Below, piece by piece: positions 17,209 to 27,132 of a stretch of 64,000 bases of DNA. The notes under the pieces are model-generated. The model had not been told where the DNA came from. It saw only the letters and a program-made list of their open reading frames with translations, and ran no database searches. How positions within the stretch are numbered: position 1 is the first letter of the stretch; every line of letters starts with the position of its first letter. The position numbers and the translations under genes are program-made. Source of the stretch: Candidatus Butyricicoccus avistercoris (lineage in GTDB: Bacteria > Bacillota > Clostridia > Oscillospirales > Butyricicoccaceae); NCBI GenBank assembly GCA_019113005.1, contig DXIE01000057.1, positions 22,498 through 86,497 of the forward strand. The letters run 5' to 3'.

Positions 17209-18375
17209 ATGGCAGATAAAAGAGATTATTATGAGGTGCTTGGCGTTTCTAAAAGTGCATCTGATGACGAAATTAAAAAAGCACATAGAAAATTAGCTAA
17301 GAAATATCACCCAGACTTAAATAAAGACAATCCAGAGGCAGCAGAAAAGTTCAAGGAATTAAATGAAGCTTATGAAGTGCTGTCTGATAAAACCAAACGT
17401 CAAAAATATGACCAGTTCGGTTTTGCAGGTGTAGACCCTAACTATGGTGCAGGTCAAGGCGGAGGCTTTGGCGGCGGTTTTGGTGGTTTTGGCGGATTTG
17501 ATATGGGCGATATCGGGGATATGTTTGGCTCATTCTTTGGCGGTGGTTTTGGCAGTTCTTCACGCTCAAGAAGAAATGCTCCACAACGTGGTCAGACCAT
17601 TCAGCAGCGTGTCATGCTTTCATTTGAAGAAGCTGCTTTCGGCTGTGAAAAGGAAATTACTATTCAGCGTACAGAAAATTGTGACGAGTGTAATGGTACT
17701 GGTGCTCAAAAGGGTACATCAGCAGAAACCTGTTCAAACTGTAAAGGCTCTGGTTATGTAACTCAAGCTCAAAGAACTCCACTTGGTATATTCCAAACTC
17801 AATCACCTTGTCCACACTGTCAGGGAACTGGTAAGATTATCAAGAATAAATGTTCTAAGTGTGGTGGTACTGGTAAAACTCAGAAATCACGCACACTCAA
17901 GGTTAAAATTCCTGCGGGTATTGATGATGGTCAAGCAATTCAGCTAAGAGGTCAAGGCGGTGCAGGTGTAAACGGTGGACCAGCTGGTGATGTAATTGTA
18001 ACCGTTTCAATTCGTCCACACCCAATCTTTACAAGAGAAGGCTATGATGTTGTTTGTGAAATCCCTGTTTCATTTGCACAGGCAGCTTTAGGCGATACAT
18101 TACAAGTGCCAACTATTGATGGTAAGGTTGAATATTCTATTCCAGAGGGTACTCAACCAGGAACTGTATTCCGTCTGCGTGGAAAGGGTATACAAAATGT
18201 AAATGGTCGTGGACGTGGTGACCAATATGTTAGAGTGAATGTTGAAATTCCTAGAAATCTGACAAGTAAACAAAAAGAACTTCTAAGGGAATTTGAATTA
18301 ACTACAACTGATGAAAACCAACAGCAAAAGAAAGGCTTTTGGGATAAAGTCAAGGACGCATTTAAGGCAGATTAA
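17209..18375 (+). CDS. dnaJ: Co-chaperone DnaJ (Hsp40)
   Basis: Stimulates DnaK ATPase and delivers substrates. It has 388 aa: J domain ([23 protein letters not shown] motif), a Gly/Phe-rich region (about 78-120), four zinc-binding CxxCxGxG repeats ([32 protein letters not shown]) and the C-terminal substrate domain. It is the fourth gene of the operon and ends at a strong terminator. Confidence 0.97.
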   Translation: MADKRDYYEVLGVSKSASDDEIKKAHRKLAKKYHPDLNKDNPEAAEKFKELNEAYEVLSDKTKRQKYDQFGFAGVDPNYGAGQGGGFGGGFGGFGGFDMGDIGDMFGSFFGGGFGSSSRSRRNAPQRGQTIQQRVMLSFEEAAFGCEKEITIQRTENCDECNGTGAQKGTSAETCSNCKGSGYVTQAQRTPLGIFQTQSPCPHCQGTGKIIKNKCSKCGGTGKTQKSRTLKVKIPAGIDDGQAIQLRGQGGAGVNGGPAGDVIVTVSIRPHPIFTREGYDVVCEIPVSFAQAALGDTLQVPTIDGKVEYSIPEGTQPGTVFRLRGKGIQNVNGRGRGDQYVRVNVEIPRNLTSKQKELLREFELTTTDENQQQKKGFWDKVKDAFKAD

Positions 18376-18377
18376 AA

Positions 18378-18409
18378 AAAGTCTGAGGATTTTAATATCC
18401 TCAGACTTT
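18378..18409. terminator. Bidirectional terminator between dnaJ and pncB
   Basis: A 13-bp stem (18378-18390 with 18397-18409) with a 6-base loop and A/T tracts on both sides lies between convergent genes. Confidence 0.88.
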
Positions 18410-18414
18410 TTCTT

Positions 18415-19860
18415 TTACACTATGCGACAACTTTCAAGTAGGTCATTTTTAACATTCCAAAGCTTTTTAGATAAATCCACATAATAGGTCTGTGGATATT
18501 CAAAACGCTTGATTTGCTCCCAAAGAGTGTCAAGCTGACTTTGACAATAAGCTCTGATTTCATGAATATTAGGTGAAGAATAAACCTTTTTGCCATTTTC
18601 AAAAATAGGAACAAGCAAAGGCTTTGCTATATAATCGGTTAAAATCTTCTTTTTCCATGTGTGAATTGGGTCAAATAGGGTATAAGGCTTGCTTTCGTCT
18701 ATAACTTCATCATGCACACAAAGAACATCACCAAGTGCCATGCCGCTTTCCTTATCAAAAAAGCGATAAACCTTTTTGAAATGTGGGTTTGTGATTTTTT
18801 CAACGTTTTCAGAGATTTTAATTTTTGGAACAATGTTTCCATGGTCGTCTTCAACAGCTGCAAGCTTATAAACACCGCCAAACACAGGCTCAGATTTGGA
18901 AGTGATTAGACGTTCACCAATGCCAAAAGAGTCAATCTTAGCACCTTGCAGTAGTAAGTCTCTAACTAAATATTCATCAAGTGAATTAGATGCCATAATT
19001 TGCACATCACTATAACCAGCTTTATCAAGCATTTTTCTAGCCTGAATAGAAAGATATGCTATATCACCAGAATCAAGACGAATTGCTTTTGGACGTTTGC
19101 CCATAGGTGCAAGCACTTCATTAGCTACTCTAATTGCATTTACAACACCAGATTTTAATACATTATATGTGTCAACTAGGAACACACAGTTATCTGGATA
19201 AATTTCCGCATATGCTTTAAAAGCGTCATATTCGCTAGGGAACATCTGAACCCAAGAGTGAGCCATAGTGCCACCCGCTGGAATACCATAATCTCTATCG
19301 GAAATAACACAGGCTGTACCATTACAGCCACCTATATAAGATGCTCTTGCACCATAAATAGCACCGTCATAGCTCTGGGCACGGCGTGAGCCAAACTCAA
19401 GCACAACTCGACCTTGTGCTGCACGAGCTATACGGCTTGCTTTTGTGGCGATAAGTGTCTGATGATTTATGGTAAGAAGTATCATTGTTTCCACAAATTG
19501 AGCTTGTATCATAGGGCCTGCAACGGTTACAATAGGCTCTCCAGGGAAAATTGGAGTGCCTTCTGGCACTGCCCACACATCACACTCAAATTTGAAGTCT
19601 TTTAAATATGCAAGGAATGAATCTGAAAAACAGTTCTTACTTCTTAAATATTCAATATCTTCATCTGTAAATTTAAGGTTTTCAAAATACTCTATAAGCT
19701 GCTCTACACCTGCCATGATAGCATATCCGCCACCATCTGGCACACGTCTAAAAAACATATCAAAGTAGGCTCTGCGGTTAGCCATACCTTTTTCAAAATA
19801 ACCATGAGCCATAGTAAACTCATAAAAATCGGTTAACATAGTTAGATTTTTTTCTGTCAT
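18415..19860 (-). CDS. pncB: Nicotinate phosphoribosyltransferase
   Basis: Converts nicotinate and PRPP to nicotinate mononucleotide in NAD salvage. It has 481 aa, the Firmicutes PncB length. Visible are the N-terminal LTMLTDFYEFTMAHGYFEKG, the phosphorylated-His region with GGTMAHSWVQMFPSE, and phosphoribosyl-binding IRLDSGDIAYLSI. It is monocistronic, convergent with dnaJ and divergent from argG. Confidence 0.95.
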   Translation of the reverse strand: MTEKNLTMLTDFYEFTMAHGYFEKGMANRRAYFDMFFRRVPDGGGYAIMAGVEQLIEYFENLKFTDEDIEYLRSKNCFSDSFLAYLKDFKFECDVWAVPEGTPIFPGEPIVTVAGPMIQAQFVETMILLTINHQTLIATKASRIARAAQGRVVLEFGSRRAQSYDGAIYGARASYIGGCNGTACVISDRDYGIPAGGTMAHSWVQMFPSEYDAFKAYAEIYPDNCVFLVDTYNVLKSGVVNAIRVANEVLAPMGKRPKAIRLDSGDIAYLSIQARKMLDKAGYSDVQIMASNSLDEYLVRDLLLQGAKIDSFGIGERLITSKSEPVFGGVYKLAAVEDDHGNIVPKIKISENVEKITNPHFKKVYRFFDKESGMALGDVLCVHDEVIDESKPYTLFDPIHTWKKKILTDYIAKPLLVPIFENGKKVYSSPNIHEIRAYCQSQLDTLWEQIKRFEYPQTYYVDLSKKLWNVKNDLLESCRIV

Positions 19861-19998
19861 ATTTTTCTCAATTCCCTTTCAAGAAACATAATTTACATCT
19901 AAAAATAATAAGGTGTCTTTACACCTCCAGATAAAACTATGATATTACGAAAATATAAAAATTTCAAGAAAAATCGTAAAACTTTAAAAAAGTATGTA

Positions 19999-20031
19999 AC
20001 AATATTCATGCATAAACTGCATAAATATTCA
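19999..20031 (+). promoter_or_regulatory. ArgR-type ARG boxes upstream of argG
   Basis: TGCATAAATATTCA (20018-20031) matches the ARG-box consensus TGAATAWWWATTCA at 13 of 14 positions; a weaker copy on the opposite strand lies at 19999-20012. Two adjacent boxes upstream of an arginine operon are the expected arrangement for arginine-dependent repression by ArgR/AhrC. No argR is in the window. Confidence 0.7.
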
Positions 20032-20057
20032 TTTTTCAAAATATTTATTTATTTTTC

Positions 20058-20086
20058 TTGCAATAACCGTATTTAGGAGTTATAAT
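20058..20086 (+). promoter_or_regulatory. Promoter of arg operon
   Basis: TTGCAA (20058-20063) and TATAAT (20081-20086) are spaced by exactly 17 bases, 42 bases before the argG ATG. Confidence 0.8.
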
Positions 20087-20113
20087 AAATTTATCCCGAA
20101 ATCGGATAAATTT
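20087..20113 (+). promoter_or_regulatory. 27-bp palindrome overlapping argG start of transcription
   Basis: AAATTTATCC (20087-20096) and GGATAAATTT (20104-20113) form a perfect inverted repeat with a 7-base spacer. It sits between the -10 box and the GGAGG site. Because the expected transcription start falls inside the left arm, a DNA operator is likelier than an RNA hairpin. It does not match the ARG box, so a second regulator is possible. Confidence 0.5.
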
Positions 20114-20127
20114 GGAGGAATTAAAAG

Positions 20128-21378
20128 ATGGAAAAGAAATACAATAAGGTAGTTTTAGCATATTCAGGTGGTCTTGACACTTCTGTACTTATCCCTTGGC
20201 TAAAAGAACATTATGGCTGTGAGGTTATCGCTGTATCTGGTAACGTAGGTCAGGCAAGCGAACTAGAAGGTCTTGAGGAGCGTGCATTAGGTACAGGTGC
20301 ATCTAAGCTATATATTGAAGATTTAACAAAGGAATTTGTTGACGATTATATTATCCCAACCATGCAGGCTGGTGCATCTTATGAGCAGTATCTTTTAGGT
20401 ACATCATTTGCACGTCCAATTATCGCAAAGCGTATTGTTGAAATCGCTAAAAAAGAAGGTGCAGACGCTATCTGTCATGGCTGCACAGGTAAGGGTAACG
20501 ACCAAGTTCGTTTTGAACTTGCTATCAAGGCTTTTGCTCCAGATATGGATATTATCGCTCCATGGCGTTTCTGGGAGCTTAACTCTCGTGAAAAGGAAAT
20601 CGAGTACGCTGAAAAGCACAATATCCCATTAAAGATAAATAAGGAAACTAACTATTCTAAGGATAAGAATCTATGGCACTTATCCCATGAAGGTCTTGAC
20701 CTTGAAGACCCTGCAAACGAAGCTCCACTAAACAAGGAAGGTTTCCTTGAGATGGGCGTTTCTCCAGAACAAGCTCCAGACGTTCCAACTTATGTAACTA
20801 TTCACTTTGAAAAGGGTGTTCCTACCGCTGTTGACGGTGTAGAGATGGATTCTGTTGCTCTTATCACCAAGCTAAATGAGCTTGGCGGTGCTAATGGCTG
20901 CGGTATTCTTGATATTGTTGAAAACCGTCTTGTTGGTATGAAGAGCCGTGGTGTATATGAAACCCCAGGCGGTGCAGTGCTTTATGCTGCTCATCAGAAA
21001 CTTGAGGAAATCACTCTTGATAAGGAAACTGCTCACTATAAGCAGCAGCTCGCTCTTAAGTTTGCAGACCTTGTATATAATGGTCAGTGGTACACCCCAC
21101 TTCGTAAGGCTATGACCGCTTTTGTTGATGCTACTCAGGAAACTGTTACTGGTGATGTTAAGCTAAAGCTTTACAAGGGCAATATTATCCCTGCATCTGT
21201 AACTTCTCCTTATTCTCTATATTCTGCTGGTATGGCTACATTTGATGAAGATGATTGCTATGACCAAGCTGATTCCGCTGGTTTCATCAACCTGTTTGGT
21301 CTGCCACTAAAGGTTCGTGCATTGAACGACCAAGTATTATTTGAAAAGACTGGTAAGCACTTCCCAAGCGTAGAATAA
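20128..21378 (+). CDS. argG: Argininosuccinate synthase
   Basis: Joins citrulline and aspartate using ATP. It has 416 aa; the PP-loop [17 protein letters not shown] is at residues 9-25, followed by [15 protein letters not shown]. It is the first gene of a seven-gene operon (argGHCJBDF) that runs the whole route from glutamate to arginine via the acetyl cycle, apart from the steps ArgJ covers. AGG-rich ribosome site 7 bases before the ATG. Confidence 0.97.
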   Translation: MEKKYNKVVLAYSGGLDTSVLIPWLKEHYGCEVIAVSGNVGQASELEGLEERALGTGASKLYIEDLTKEFVDDYIIPTMQAGASYEQYLLGTSFARPIIAKRIVEIAKKEGADAICHGCTGKGNDQVRFELAIKAFAPDMDIIAPWRFWELNSREKEIEYAEKHNIPLKINKETNYSKDKNLWHLSHEGLDLEDPANEAPLNKEGFLEMGVSPEQAPDVPTYVTIHFEKGVPTAVDGVEMDSVALITKLNELGGANGCGILDIVENRLVGMKSRGVYETPGGAVLYAAHQKLEEITLDKETAHYKQQLALKFADLVYNGQWYTPLRKAMTAFVDATQETVTGDVKLKLYKGNIIPASVTSPYSLYSAGMATFDEDDCYDQADSAGFINLFGLPLKVRALNDQVLFEKTGKHFPSVE

Positions 21379-21388
21379 GAGGTAAATT

Positions 21389-22780
21389 ATGGCGAAATTA
21401 TGGGCAGGCAGATTTCAAAAAGAAACTGACCTTGTAGTAAATGATTTTAACTCCTCTATTATGTTTGACTGTCGTCTTTATAAAGAGGATATAACAGGCT
21501 CTATCGCTCATGCAACAATGCTCGGTAAACAAGGTATTATCGAGCAGCATGAGGCAGAAAAGATTGTTGCAGGACTCAAGGAAATTTTAGCTGATATTGA
21601 AGCGGGCAACGTTGAGTTTTCATTAGATTATGAAGATATTCATATGAACGTTGAGCAGCTGCTCACCGAGAGAATTGGAGATACAGGTAAACGTCTACAT
21701 ACAGGTCGCTCAAGAAATGACCAAGTAGCACTTGATATGCGTCTTTATGTTAAAAAGGAAATCGCTGAGATTATCGGTTTAACTCTTAACTTTATGAAAG
21801 CTCTTTGTGATAAATCTAAAGAAAATTTAGATGCAGTTATGCCAGGATATACACATCTTCAAAGAGCACAGCCAACAACATTTGCTCATTATATGATGGC
21901 TTATGCAAACATGTTAAAGCGTGATGTTATGCGTCTTGATGATTGCTTAGAGCGTATGGACGATATGCCACTTGGTTCTGGTGCGTTAGCGTCTACAACC
22001 TATCCTATTGATAGAGATTTTGTGCGTGAACAGCTCGGCTTTGCTCGTCTTACTGATAACTCTCTTGATGGTGTTTCTGATAGAGATTATTGCATTGAGC
22101 TTTGCTCAGATTTATCTATCTTAATGATGCACTTATCAAGACTTTCAGAAGAAATTATCTCTTGGTGTTCTTGGGAGTTTAAGTTTGTGGAGCTTGATGA
22201 CGCTTATTCAACCGGTTCATCTATCATGCCACAAAAGAAAAACCCAGACGTTTGTGAGCTTATCCGTGGTAAGACAGGTCGTGTATATGGTAGTCTTACA
22301 ACTCTGCTTACAATGCTAAAGGGTCTGCCACTTGCATATAATAAGGATATGCAGGAGGATAAAGAGGCTGTATTTAATGCTATCGACACAGTAAAGCAGT
22401 GTTTAGAAGTATTTACTCCAATGTTCTCGACAATGACACTGCGTAAGGATAATATGCGTAAAGCAGCATCTAAGGGCTTTATCAATGCAACTGACTGTGC
22501 AGACTACCTAACAAAGAAGGGTATGCCATTTAGAGATGCATATAAAACCGTCGGCAGACTGGTTAGCGAATGTATAAAGGCTGACGAAACTCTGGAAACA
22601 CTGACATTAAAGGACTTTGGTGCAATTTCAAAGACTTTTGGTCCTGATGTTTATGATGCTCTTGACCTTAACACCTGTGTAAGAGAGCGTAAGGTAATTG
22701 GTGGTCCAGCTCCAGAGGAAGTTAAACGTCAGATTGCTAAGATTGAAAAATTCATGGAGCAATATGAGGCAGTAGAGTAA
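21389..22780 (+). CDS. argH: Argininosuccinate lyase
   Basis: Splits argininosuccinate into arginine and fumarate. It has 463 aa of the fumarase/aspartase fold; the signature GSSIMPQKKNPDVCELIRGK carries the catalytic Ser loop, and HTGRSRNDQVALDMRLY and GYTHLQRAQPTTFAHYMM are conserved. It is 10 bases after argG; its TAA overlaps the argC ATG by one base. Confidence 0.97.
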   Translation: MAKLWAGRFQKETDLVVNDFNSSIMFDCRLYKEDITGSIAHATMLGKQGIIEQHEAEKIVAGLKEILADIEAGNVEFSLDYEDIHMNVEQLLTERIGDTGKRLHTGRSRNDQVALDMRLYVKKEIAEIIGLTLNFMKALCDKSKENLDAVMPGYTHLQRAQPTTFAHYMMAYANMLKRDVMRLDDCLERMDDMPLGSGALASTTYPIDRDFVREQLGFARLTDNSLDGVSDRDYCIELCSDLSILMMHLSRLSEEIISWCSWEFKFVELDDAYSTGSSIMPQKKNPDVCELIRGKTGRVYGSLTTLLTMLKGLPLAYNKDMQEDKEAVFNAIDTVKQCLEVFTPMFSTMTLRKDNMRKAASKGFINATDCADYLTKKGMPFRDAYKTVGRLVSECIKADETLETLTLKDFGAISKTFGPDVYDALDLNTCVRERKVIGGPAPEEVKRQIAKIEKFMEQYEAVE

Positions 22781-23718
22781 TGAAACCTGTTATTTATATA
22801 GATGGTAAAGAAGGCACTACTGGACTTCAAATTTATGAGCGTTTAGGCTCAAGAGATGACTTAACTCTATTGCTTATTGATGAAGATAAACGCAAAGACC
22901 CAAAAGAGCGTGCAAAACTAATGAATCAGGCGGATATAGTATTTTTATGTCTGCCTGATGCAGCCGCTAGAGAGGCTGTTACTTTGGTTACAAATCCAAA
23001 TACCAGAATTATTGATGCCTCAACCGCTCATAGAACAAATCCAGACTGGGACTATGGTTTTCCAGAGCTATCAAGCGAGAAAAGGCAGGCAATAGCAAAC
23101 TCTAAAAGAGTTGCAAACCCAGGTTGTCATGCAACAGGTTTTATATCCATTGTTTATCCGCTTGTAAAGCTCGGAATACTTCCCAAAGATTATCCAATGT
23201 CATTTTTCTCACTGACGGGCTATTCAGGCGGCGGCAAAAAAATGATTGCCTCTTATGAAAGTGAGGATAAGCCACAGGAGTATTTTGCACCTAGAATTTA
23301 TGGTCTTAGCTTAAATCATAAGCATTTGCCAGAGATGAAAGCCGTTTGTGAAATTGACAATCCGCCAGTATTTGCCCCAGTGGTTGACGACTACTATAAG
23401 GGTATGGCAGGTACACTAAGCCTTGTAAATAGTAAGTTAAACGGAAATCAAACCGCAGAGCAAATTCACAAGGCACTTTGTGATTATTATAAAGACCAGA
23501 AATTTGTCACTGTTGAACCATTTGGCGGTGATACAGACATGCTTGGTGCAAACACTATGGCAGGTAAGGACAGCTTAAAAATTGTAGTTTGCGGAAATGA
23601 AAACCAAACTATGATTACAGCTTTATTTGATAATTTAGGAAAGGGGGCATCTGGTGCGGCTGTGCAGAATATGAATATCATGCTCGGTATGGACGAAACC
23701 ACAGGTCTTAATATATAG
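22780..23718 (+). CDS. argC: N-acetyl-gamma-glutamyl-phosphate reductase
   Basis: NADPH reduction of N-acetylglutamyl phosphate to the semialdehyde. At 312 aa it is the short (type 2) ArgC form. Key motifs: IDGKEGTTGLQIYERL at the N terminus, catalytic Cys in VANPGCHATGFI, FFSLTGYSGGGKKM and the later LNHKHLPEM. Its ATG overlaps the argH stop (TAATG). Confidence 0.94.
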   Translation: MKPVIYIDGKEGTTGLQIYERLGSRDDLTLLLIDEDKRKDPKERAKLMNQADIVFLCLPDAAAREAVTLVTNPNTRIIDASTAHRTNPDWDYGFPELSSEKRQAIANSKRVANPGCHATGFISIVYPLVKLGILPKDYPMSFFSLTGYSGGGKKMIASYESEDKPQEYFAPRIYGLSLNHKHLPEMKAVCEIDNPPVFAPVVDDYYKGMAGTLSLVNSKLNGNQTAEQIHKALCDYYKDQKFVTVEPFGGDTDMLGANTMAGKDSLKIVVCGNENQTMITALFDNLGKGASGAAVQNMNIMLGMDETTGLNI

Positions 23719-23733
23719 GGAGAAAAATAAACT

Positions 23734-24942
23734 ATGAAAATAATTTCAGGTGGCGTATGTGCTGCAAAGGGATTTAAAGCGGGTGCAACACGTTGCGGAA
23801 TTAAAGAAAGCCGCAAAACCGATGACCTTGCAATTATCCTTTCTGAATGTGAATGTACAGCAGCTGCAACATATACATTAAATAGAGTAAAAGCTGCTCC
23901 ACTTTATGTTACAATGGAGCATCTAGAAGACGGCGTAGCTCGTGCAATCGTTGTAAATGCGGGTAATGCTAACGCTTGTGCACCAGACGGTATGGAAAAT
24001 GCAAAACGTCAGGCACAAGCTGCTGCAAAATTCCTCGGCGTTGAAGAAGATAGAGTGCTTGCAGCATCAACTGGCGTTATTGGTCAAAGACTCAATATCG
24101 AATGTATTGAAGAAAATATCGGAAATCTAAAGCTTTCTGATAATGGTTCAGAGGCTGCAAGCCATGCAATTTTAACCACTGATACAAAGGTTAAAAGTGT
24201 TGCTATTGAGTTTACTGTGGGCGGTAAAACCTGTCATATCGGCGGTATCGCAAAGGGTAGCGGTATGATTCACCCTAATATGGGTACTATGCTTGGTTTT
24301 ATCACAACCGACTGTAATATTACACATGAAATGCTGCAAATAGCACTTGTTGAAAGTGTTCGCAGAAGTTATAACCGTGTAAGTGTTGACGGTGACACTT
24401 CAACTAATGATATGTGCATCGTTATGGCAAATGGTTTGGCTGGTAATGAACAAATTGATTGGCAAAATGAGGACTTTGACAAGTTCTATCAAGCACTGCA
24501 TGAAGTAAATGTTCGCTTAGCTCGTATGATTGCAGGCGATGGCGAAGGTGCTACAAAGCTTATCACTTGTACTGTAAAGGGTGCTAGAAGTGAAGAAGCA
24601 GCAGAACGTCTTGCAAAGGCAGTATGTGCATCTAGTCTTGTAAAGGCTGCTATGTTTGGTGCAGATGCTAACTGGGGCAGAGTGCTTTGTGCTATGGGTT
24701 ATTCAAAAGCACCTTTTAGACCAGAATATGTAACAGTTTCATTCTCATCTAGCGTTGGCACTGTTATGGTTTGTGACCATGGCTATGGTTTAGAGTTTGA
24801 TGAGGATTTAGCAAAGCAAATTCTGCTTGAAGATGAGGTTAATATTGATGTTGAGCTTTACGAGGGTGAGGAAAAGGCAACCTGTTGGGGTTGTGACCTT
24901 ACCTATGATTATGTAAAGATTAACGGCGATTACCGTACCTAA
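23734..24942 (+). CDS. argJ: Bifunctional ornithine acetyltransferase/N-acetylglutamate synthase
   Basis: Transfers acetyl from N-acetylornithine to glutamate, closing the acetyl cycle. It has 402 aa. The self-cleavage site is seen at KGSGMIHPNMGTMLGFITTD, where Thr becomes the nucleophile of the beta subunit. Upstream conserved parts include VNAGNANACAPDG and STGVIGQ. Whether it also uses acetyl-CoA (bifunctional) cannot be read directly. No argE or argA is in the operon, which fits the ArgJ cycle. Confidence 0.95.
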   Translation: MKIISGGVCAAKGFKAGATRCGIKESRKTDDLAIILSECECTAAATYTLNRVKAAPLYVTMEHLEDGVARAIVVNAGNANACAPDGMENAKRQAQAAAKFLGVEEDRVLAASTGVIGQRLNIECIEENIGNLKLSDNGSEAASHAILTTDTKVKSVAIEFTVGGKTCHIGGIAKGSGMIHPNMGTMLGFITTDCNITHEMLQIALVESVRRSYNRVSVDGDTSTNDMCIVMANGLAGNEQIDWQNEDFDKFYQALHEVNVRLARMIAGDGEGATKLITCTVKGARSEEAAERLAKAVCASSLVKAAMFGADANWGRVLCAMGYSKAPFRPEYVTVSFSSSVGTVMVCDHGYGLEFDEDLAKQILLEDEVNIDVELYEGEEKATCWGCDLTYDYVKINGDYRT

Positions 24943-24948
24943 AACGAG

Positions 24949-25005
24949 GAATCTTCGTTCTTGGGCACAGGGTTTCCTATGTCCATATGAACGGGGATTC
25001 TTTTT
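24949..25005 (+). terminator. Large hairpin with T-run between argJ and argB
   Basis: GAATCTTCGTTC (24949-24960) pairs with GAACGGGGATTC (24989-25000) over 12 positions (two G-U). An inner arm GGGCACAGG/CCTATGTCC pairs with one mismatch, and TTTTT follows. It sits inside the operon, 33 bases before argB, so it may be an attenuator, a partial terminator or a processing site. Confidence 0.65.
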
Positions 25006-25037
25006 AATTACCATAAATATAAAAAAGAGGGAAATAA

Positions 25038-25904
25038 ATGAATTTTGATGCAGAAACCAAAGCTAATATTCTTGTCGAGGCTCTGCCTTATATTCAGGAA
25101 TATTATGGTCAAACAGTAGTTGTTAAATATGGCGGAAACGCTATGATAAATGAAGAACTCAAGGACGCTGTTATACATGATATAGTGCTTTTAAGTCTTG
25201 TTGGTGTAAAAGTGGTTGTAGTGCATGGCGGTGGCCCAGAAATATCTGAGATGCTTAAAAAGACAGGCAAGGAGTCTAAATTTGTTAAGGGTTTACGCTA
25301 TACAGACAGAGAAACCATGGATATTGTACAAATGGTTCTTTGTGGTAAGGTAAACAAAGACCTTGTAACACTGCTTTCAAAAGCAGGCGGAAAAGGCGTA
25401 GGTCTTGGCGGTATGGACGGTGGTCTGTTTAAGGCAAAGCGTCTGACAGACGAAGAAGGCACAGATTTTGGCTATGTTGGTGACATAGTGGACGTAAACC
25501 CACAGCCTGTTATTGATACACTATCTAAGGGTTATATACCTGTTGTATCAACTGTTGCAGAAGGCATTGATGCAGATACAAATTATAATATAAATGCAGA
25601 TACAGCAGCAGCTAAACTTGCTATTGCACTAGGTGCTAAAAAACTTATTTTACTTACAGATGTTCGTGGTCTGCTTCGTGACCCTAAGGACGAGGAAACA
25701 TTAATTCATAAGCTGAAGGTTTCTGAAGTTCCAGCACTTATTAAAGAAGGCGTTATTTCAGGCGGTATGATTCCTAAAGTTGATTGCTGTGTTGAGGCAG
25801 TGCGTAAAGGTGTTGAACGTGCTAACATTCAAGACGGCAGAGTGCCACACTCCATTTTGATTGAGCTTTTAAGTAAAGTCGGTGTAGGCACTATGTTTAA
25901 CTAA
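25038..25904 (+). CDS. argB: Acetylglutamate kinase
   Basis: Phosphorylates N-acetylglutamate, the usual feedback-controlled step. It has 288 aa of the amino acid kinase fold: VVKYGGNAMINEELK, VVVVHGGGPEISEMLKKTG, NINADTAAAKLAIALGAKKLILLTDVRG and SGGMIPKVDCCVEAV. The N-terminal helix (ETKANILVEALPYIQEYYGQ) is the extension found in arginine-sensitive hexameric enzymes, so arginine inhibition is likely. Confidence 0.97.
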   Translation: MNFDAETKANILVEALPYIQEYYGQTVVVKYGGNAMINEELKDAVIHDIVLLSLVGVKVVVVHGGGPEISEMLKKTGKESKFVKGLRYTDRETMDIVQMVLCGKVNKDLVTLLSKAGGKGVGLGGMDGGLFKAKRLTDEEGTDFGYVGDIVDVNPQPVIDTLSKGYIPVVSTVAEGIDADTNYNINADTAAAKLAIALGAKKLILLTDVRGLLRDPKDEETLIHKLKVSEVPALIKEGVISGGMIPKVDCCVEAVRKGVERANIQDGRVPHSILIELLSKVGVGTMFN

Positions 25905-25934
25905 TTTTATATTATAAATCAAGGTGAAATAAAA

Positions 25935-27116
25935 ATGACTTTTGAACAATTAAAAGCACAGGAAAGCCAGTATGTAATGAATACATATGGCAGATTTCCA
26001 ATCGCTCTCGACCATGGCGAAAAATCCGTTTTATGGGACGTAGAGGACAAGCGTTATGTTGATATGACATCTGGTATTGGTGTTTGTAGCGTTGGTTATA
26101 ACAATGATAAGATTATCTCTGTAATTACAGAGCAAGCTCATAAGCTTATGCATGTTTCAAACCTATTTACAACCGAACCTATGGTTAAAACTGCAAAAAC
26201 TCTGGTAGAGTCCACTGGTATGGGTAAGGTGTTTTTCTCTAACTCTGGTGCAGAATCTAACGAGGGTGCAATTAAACTTGCTCGTAAATATTCTTTTGAT
26301 AAATATGGTAAGGGCAGAAGTAAAATCATCACTCTTGTAAACTCTTTCCATGGCAGAACTATTACAACTCTTAATGCAACTGGTCAAGAGAAATTCCATC
26401 AATACTTTTTCCCATTTACTGAAGGCTTTGATTATGCGGCTGCAAATGATATCGAAGATTTAAAATCTAAGATTGACGATACAACTTGTGCTGTTATGAT
26501 GGAGCTTATTCAAGGTGAAGGCGGTGTGCTTCCTCTTGATAAGGAATTTGTAAAGAAGGTTGAAACCATTTGTAATGAAAAAGATTTACTTTTAATTATA
26601 GATGAAGTTCAAACTGGTATCGGTAGAACAGGCAGTTTATTCTGTTTCCAGCAATATGATATTAAGCCTGATGTTGTAACAATGGCAAAGGGCTTAGGTG
26701 GCGGTGTGCCAATCGGTGCAGTTATGGCAAGCAAGAAATGTTGTGATGTTTTAGGCGTTGGTATGCATGCTACGACTTTTGGAGGTACACCTACTGTATG
26801 TGCAGCCGCTAATGCTGTACTAGATATTGTAAATAATGATGAATTTTTAGCCGAAGTTAATAAAAAGGGCGAGTATATCAAACAGGGTATTTTAGCAATC
26901 GGTTCTGATAAAATTACAGACGTTCGTGGCATGGGTCTTATGATTGGCATAATTGTCGATGCAGATAAACGTGCAGAATATGTAAATGAGTGCATAGCAA
27001 ATGGTTTACTTGTTCTTACAGCAGGTACAAATACTATTCGTTTATTACCACCACTGACAATCAGTTATGAGGAACTTGACGAGGCTATTTCTATTTTCAA
27101 AAAAGTTTTTGCTTAA
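25935..27116 (+). CDS. argD: Acetylornithine aminotransferase
   Basis: PLP-dependent transamination of N-acetylglutamate semialdehyde. It has 393 aa, class III aminotransferase; FSNSGAESNEGAIKLARKYS, SFHGRT, LIIDEVQTGIGRTG and the PLP-lysine in MAKGLGGGVPIGAVMA are all visible. It lies between argB and argF in the operon. Confidence 0.96.
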   Translation: MTFEQLKAQESQYVMNTYGRFPIALDHGEKSVLWDVEDKRYVDMTSGIGVCSVGYNNDKIISVITEQAHKLMHVSNLFTTEPMVKTAKTLVESTGMGKVFFSNSGAESNEGAIKLARKYSFDKYGKGRSKIITLVNSFHGRTITTLNATGQEKFHQYFFPFTEGFDYAAANDIEDLKSKIDDTTCAVMMELIQGEGGVLPLDKEFVKKVETICNEKDLLLIIDEVQTGIGRTGSLFCFQQYDIKPDVVTMAKGLGGGVPIGAVMASKKCCDVLGVGMHATTFGGTPTVCAAANAVLDIVNNDEFLAEVNKKGEYIKQGILAIGSDKITDVRGMGLMIGIIVDADKRAEYVNECIANGLLVLTAGTNTIRLLPPLTISYEELDEAISIFKKVFA

Positions 27117-27132
27117 ATAAGGGGAGTAAGTT

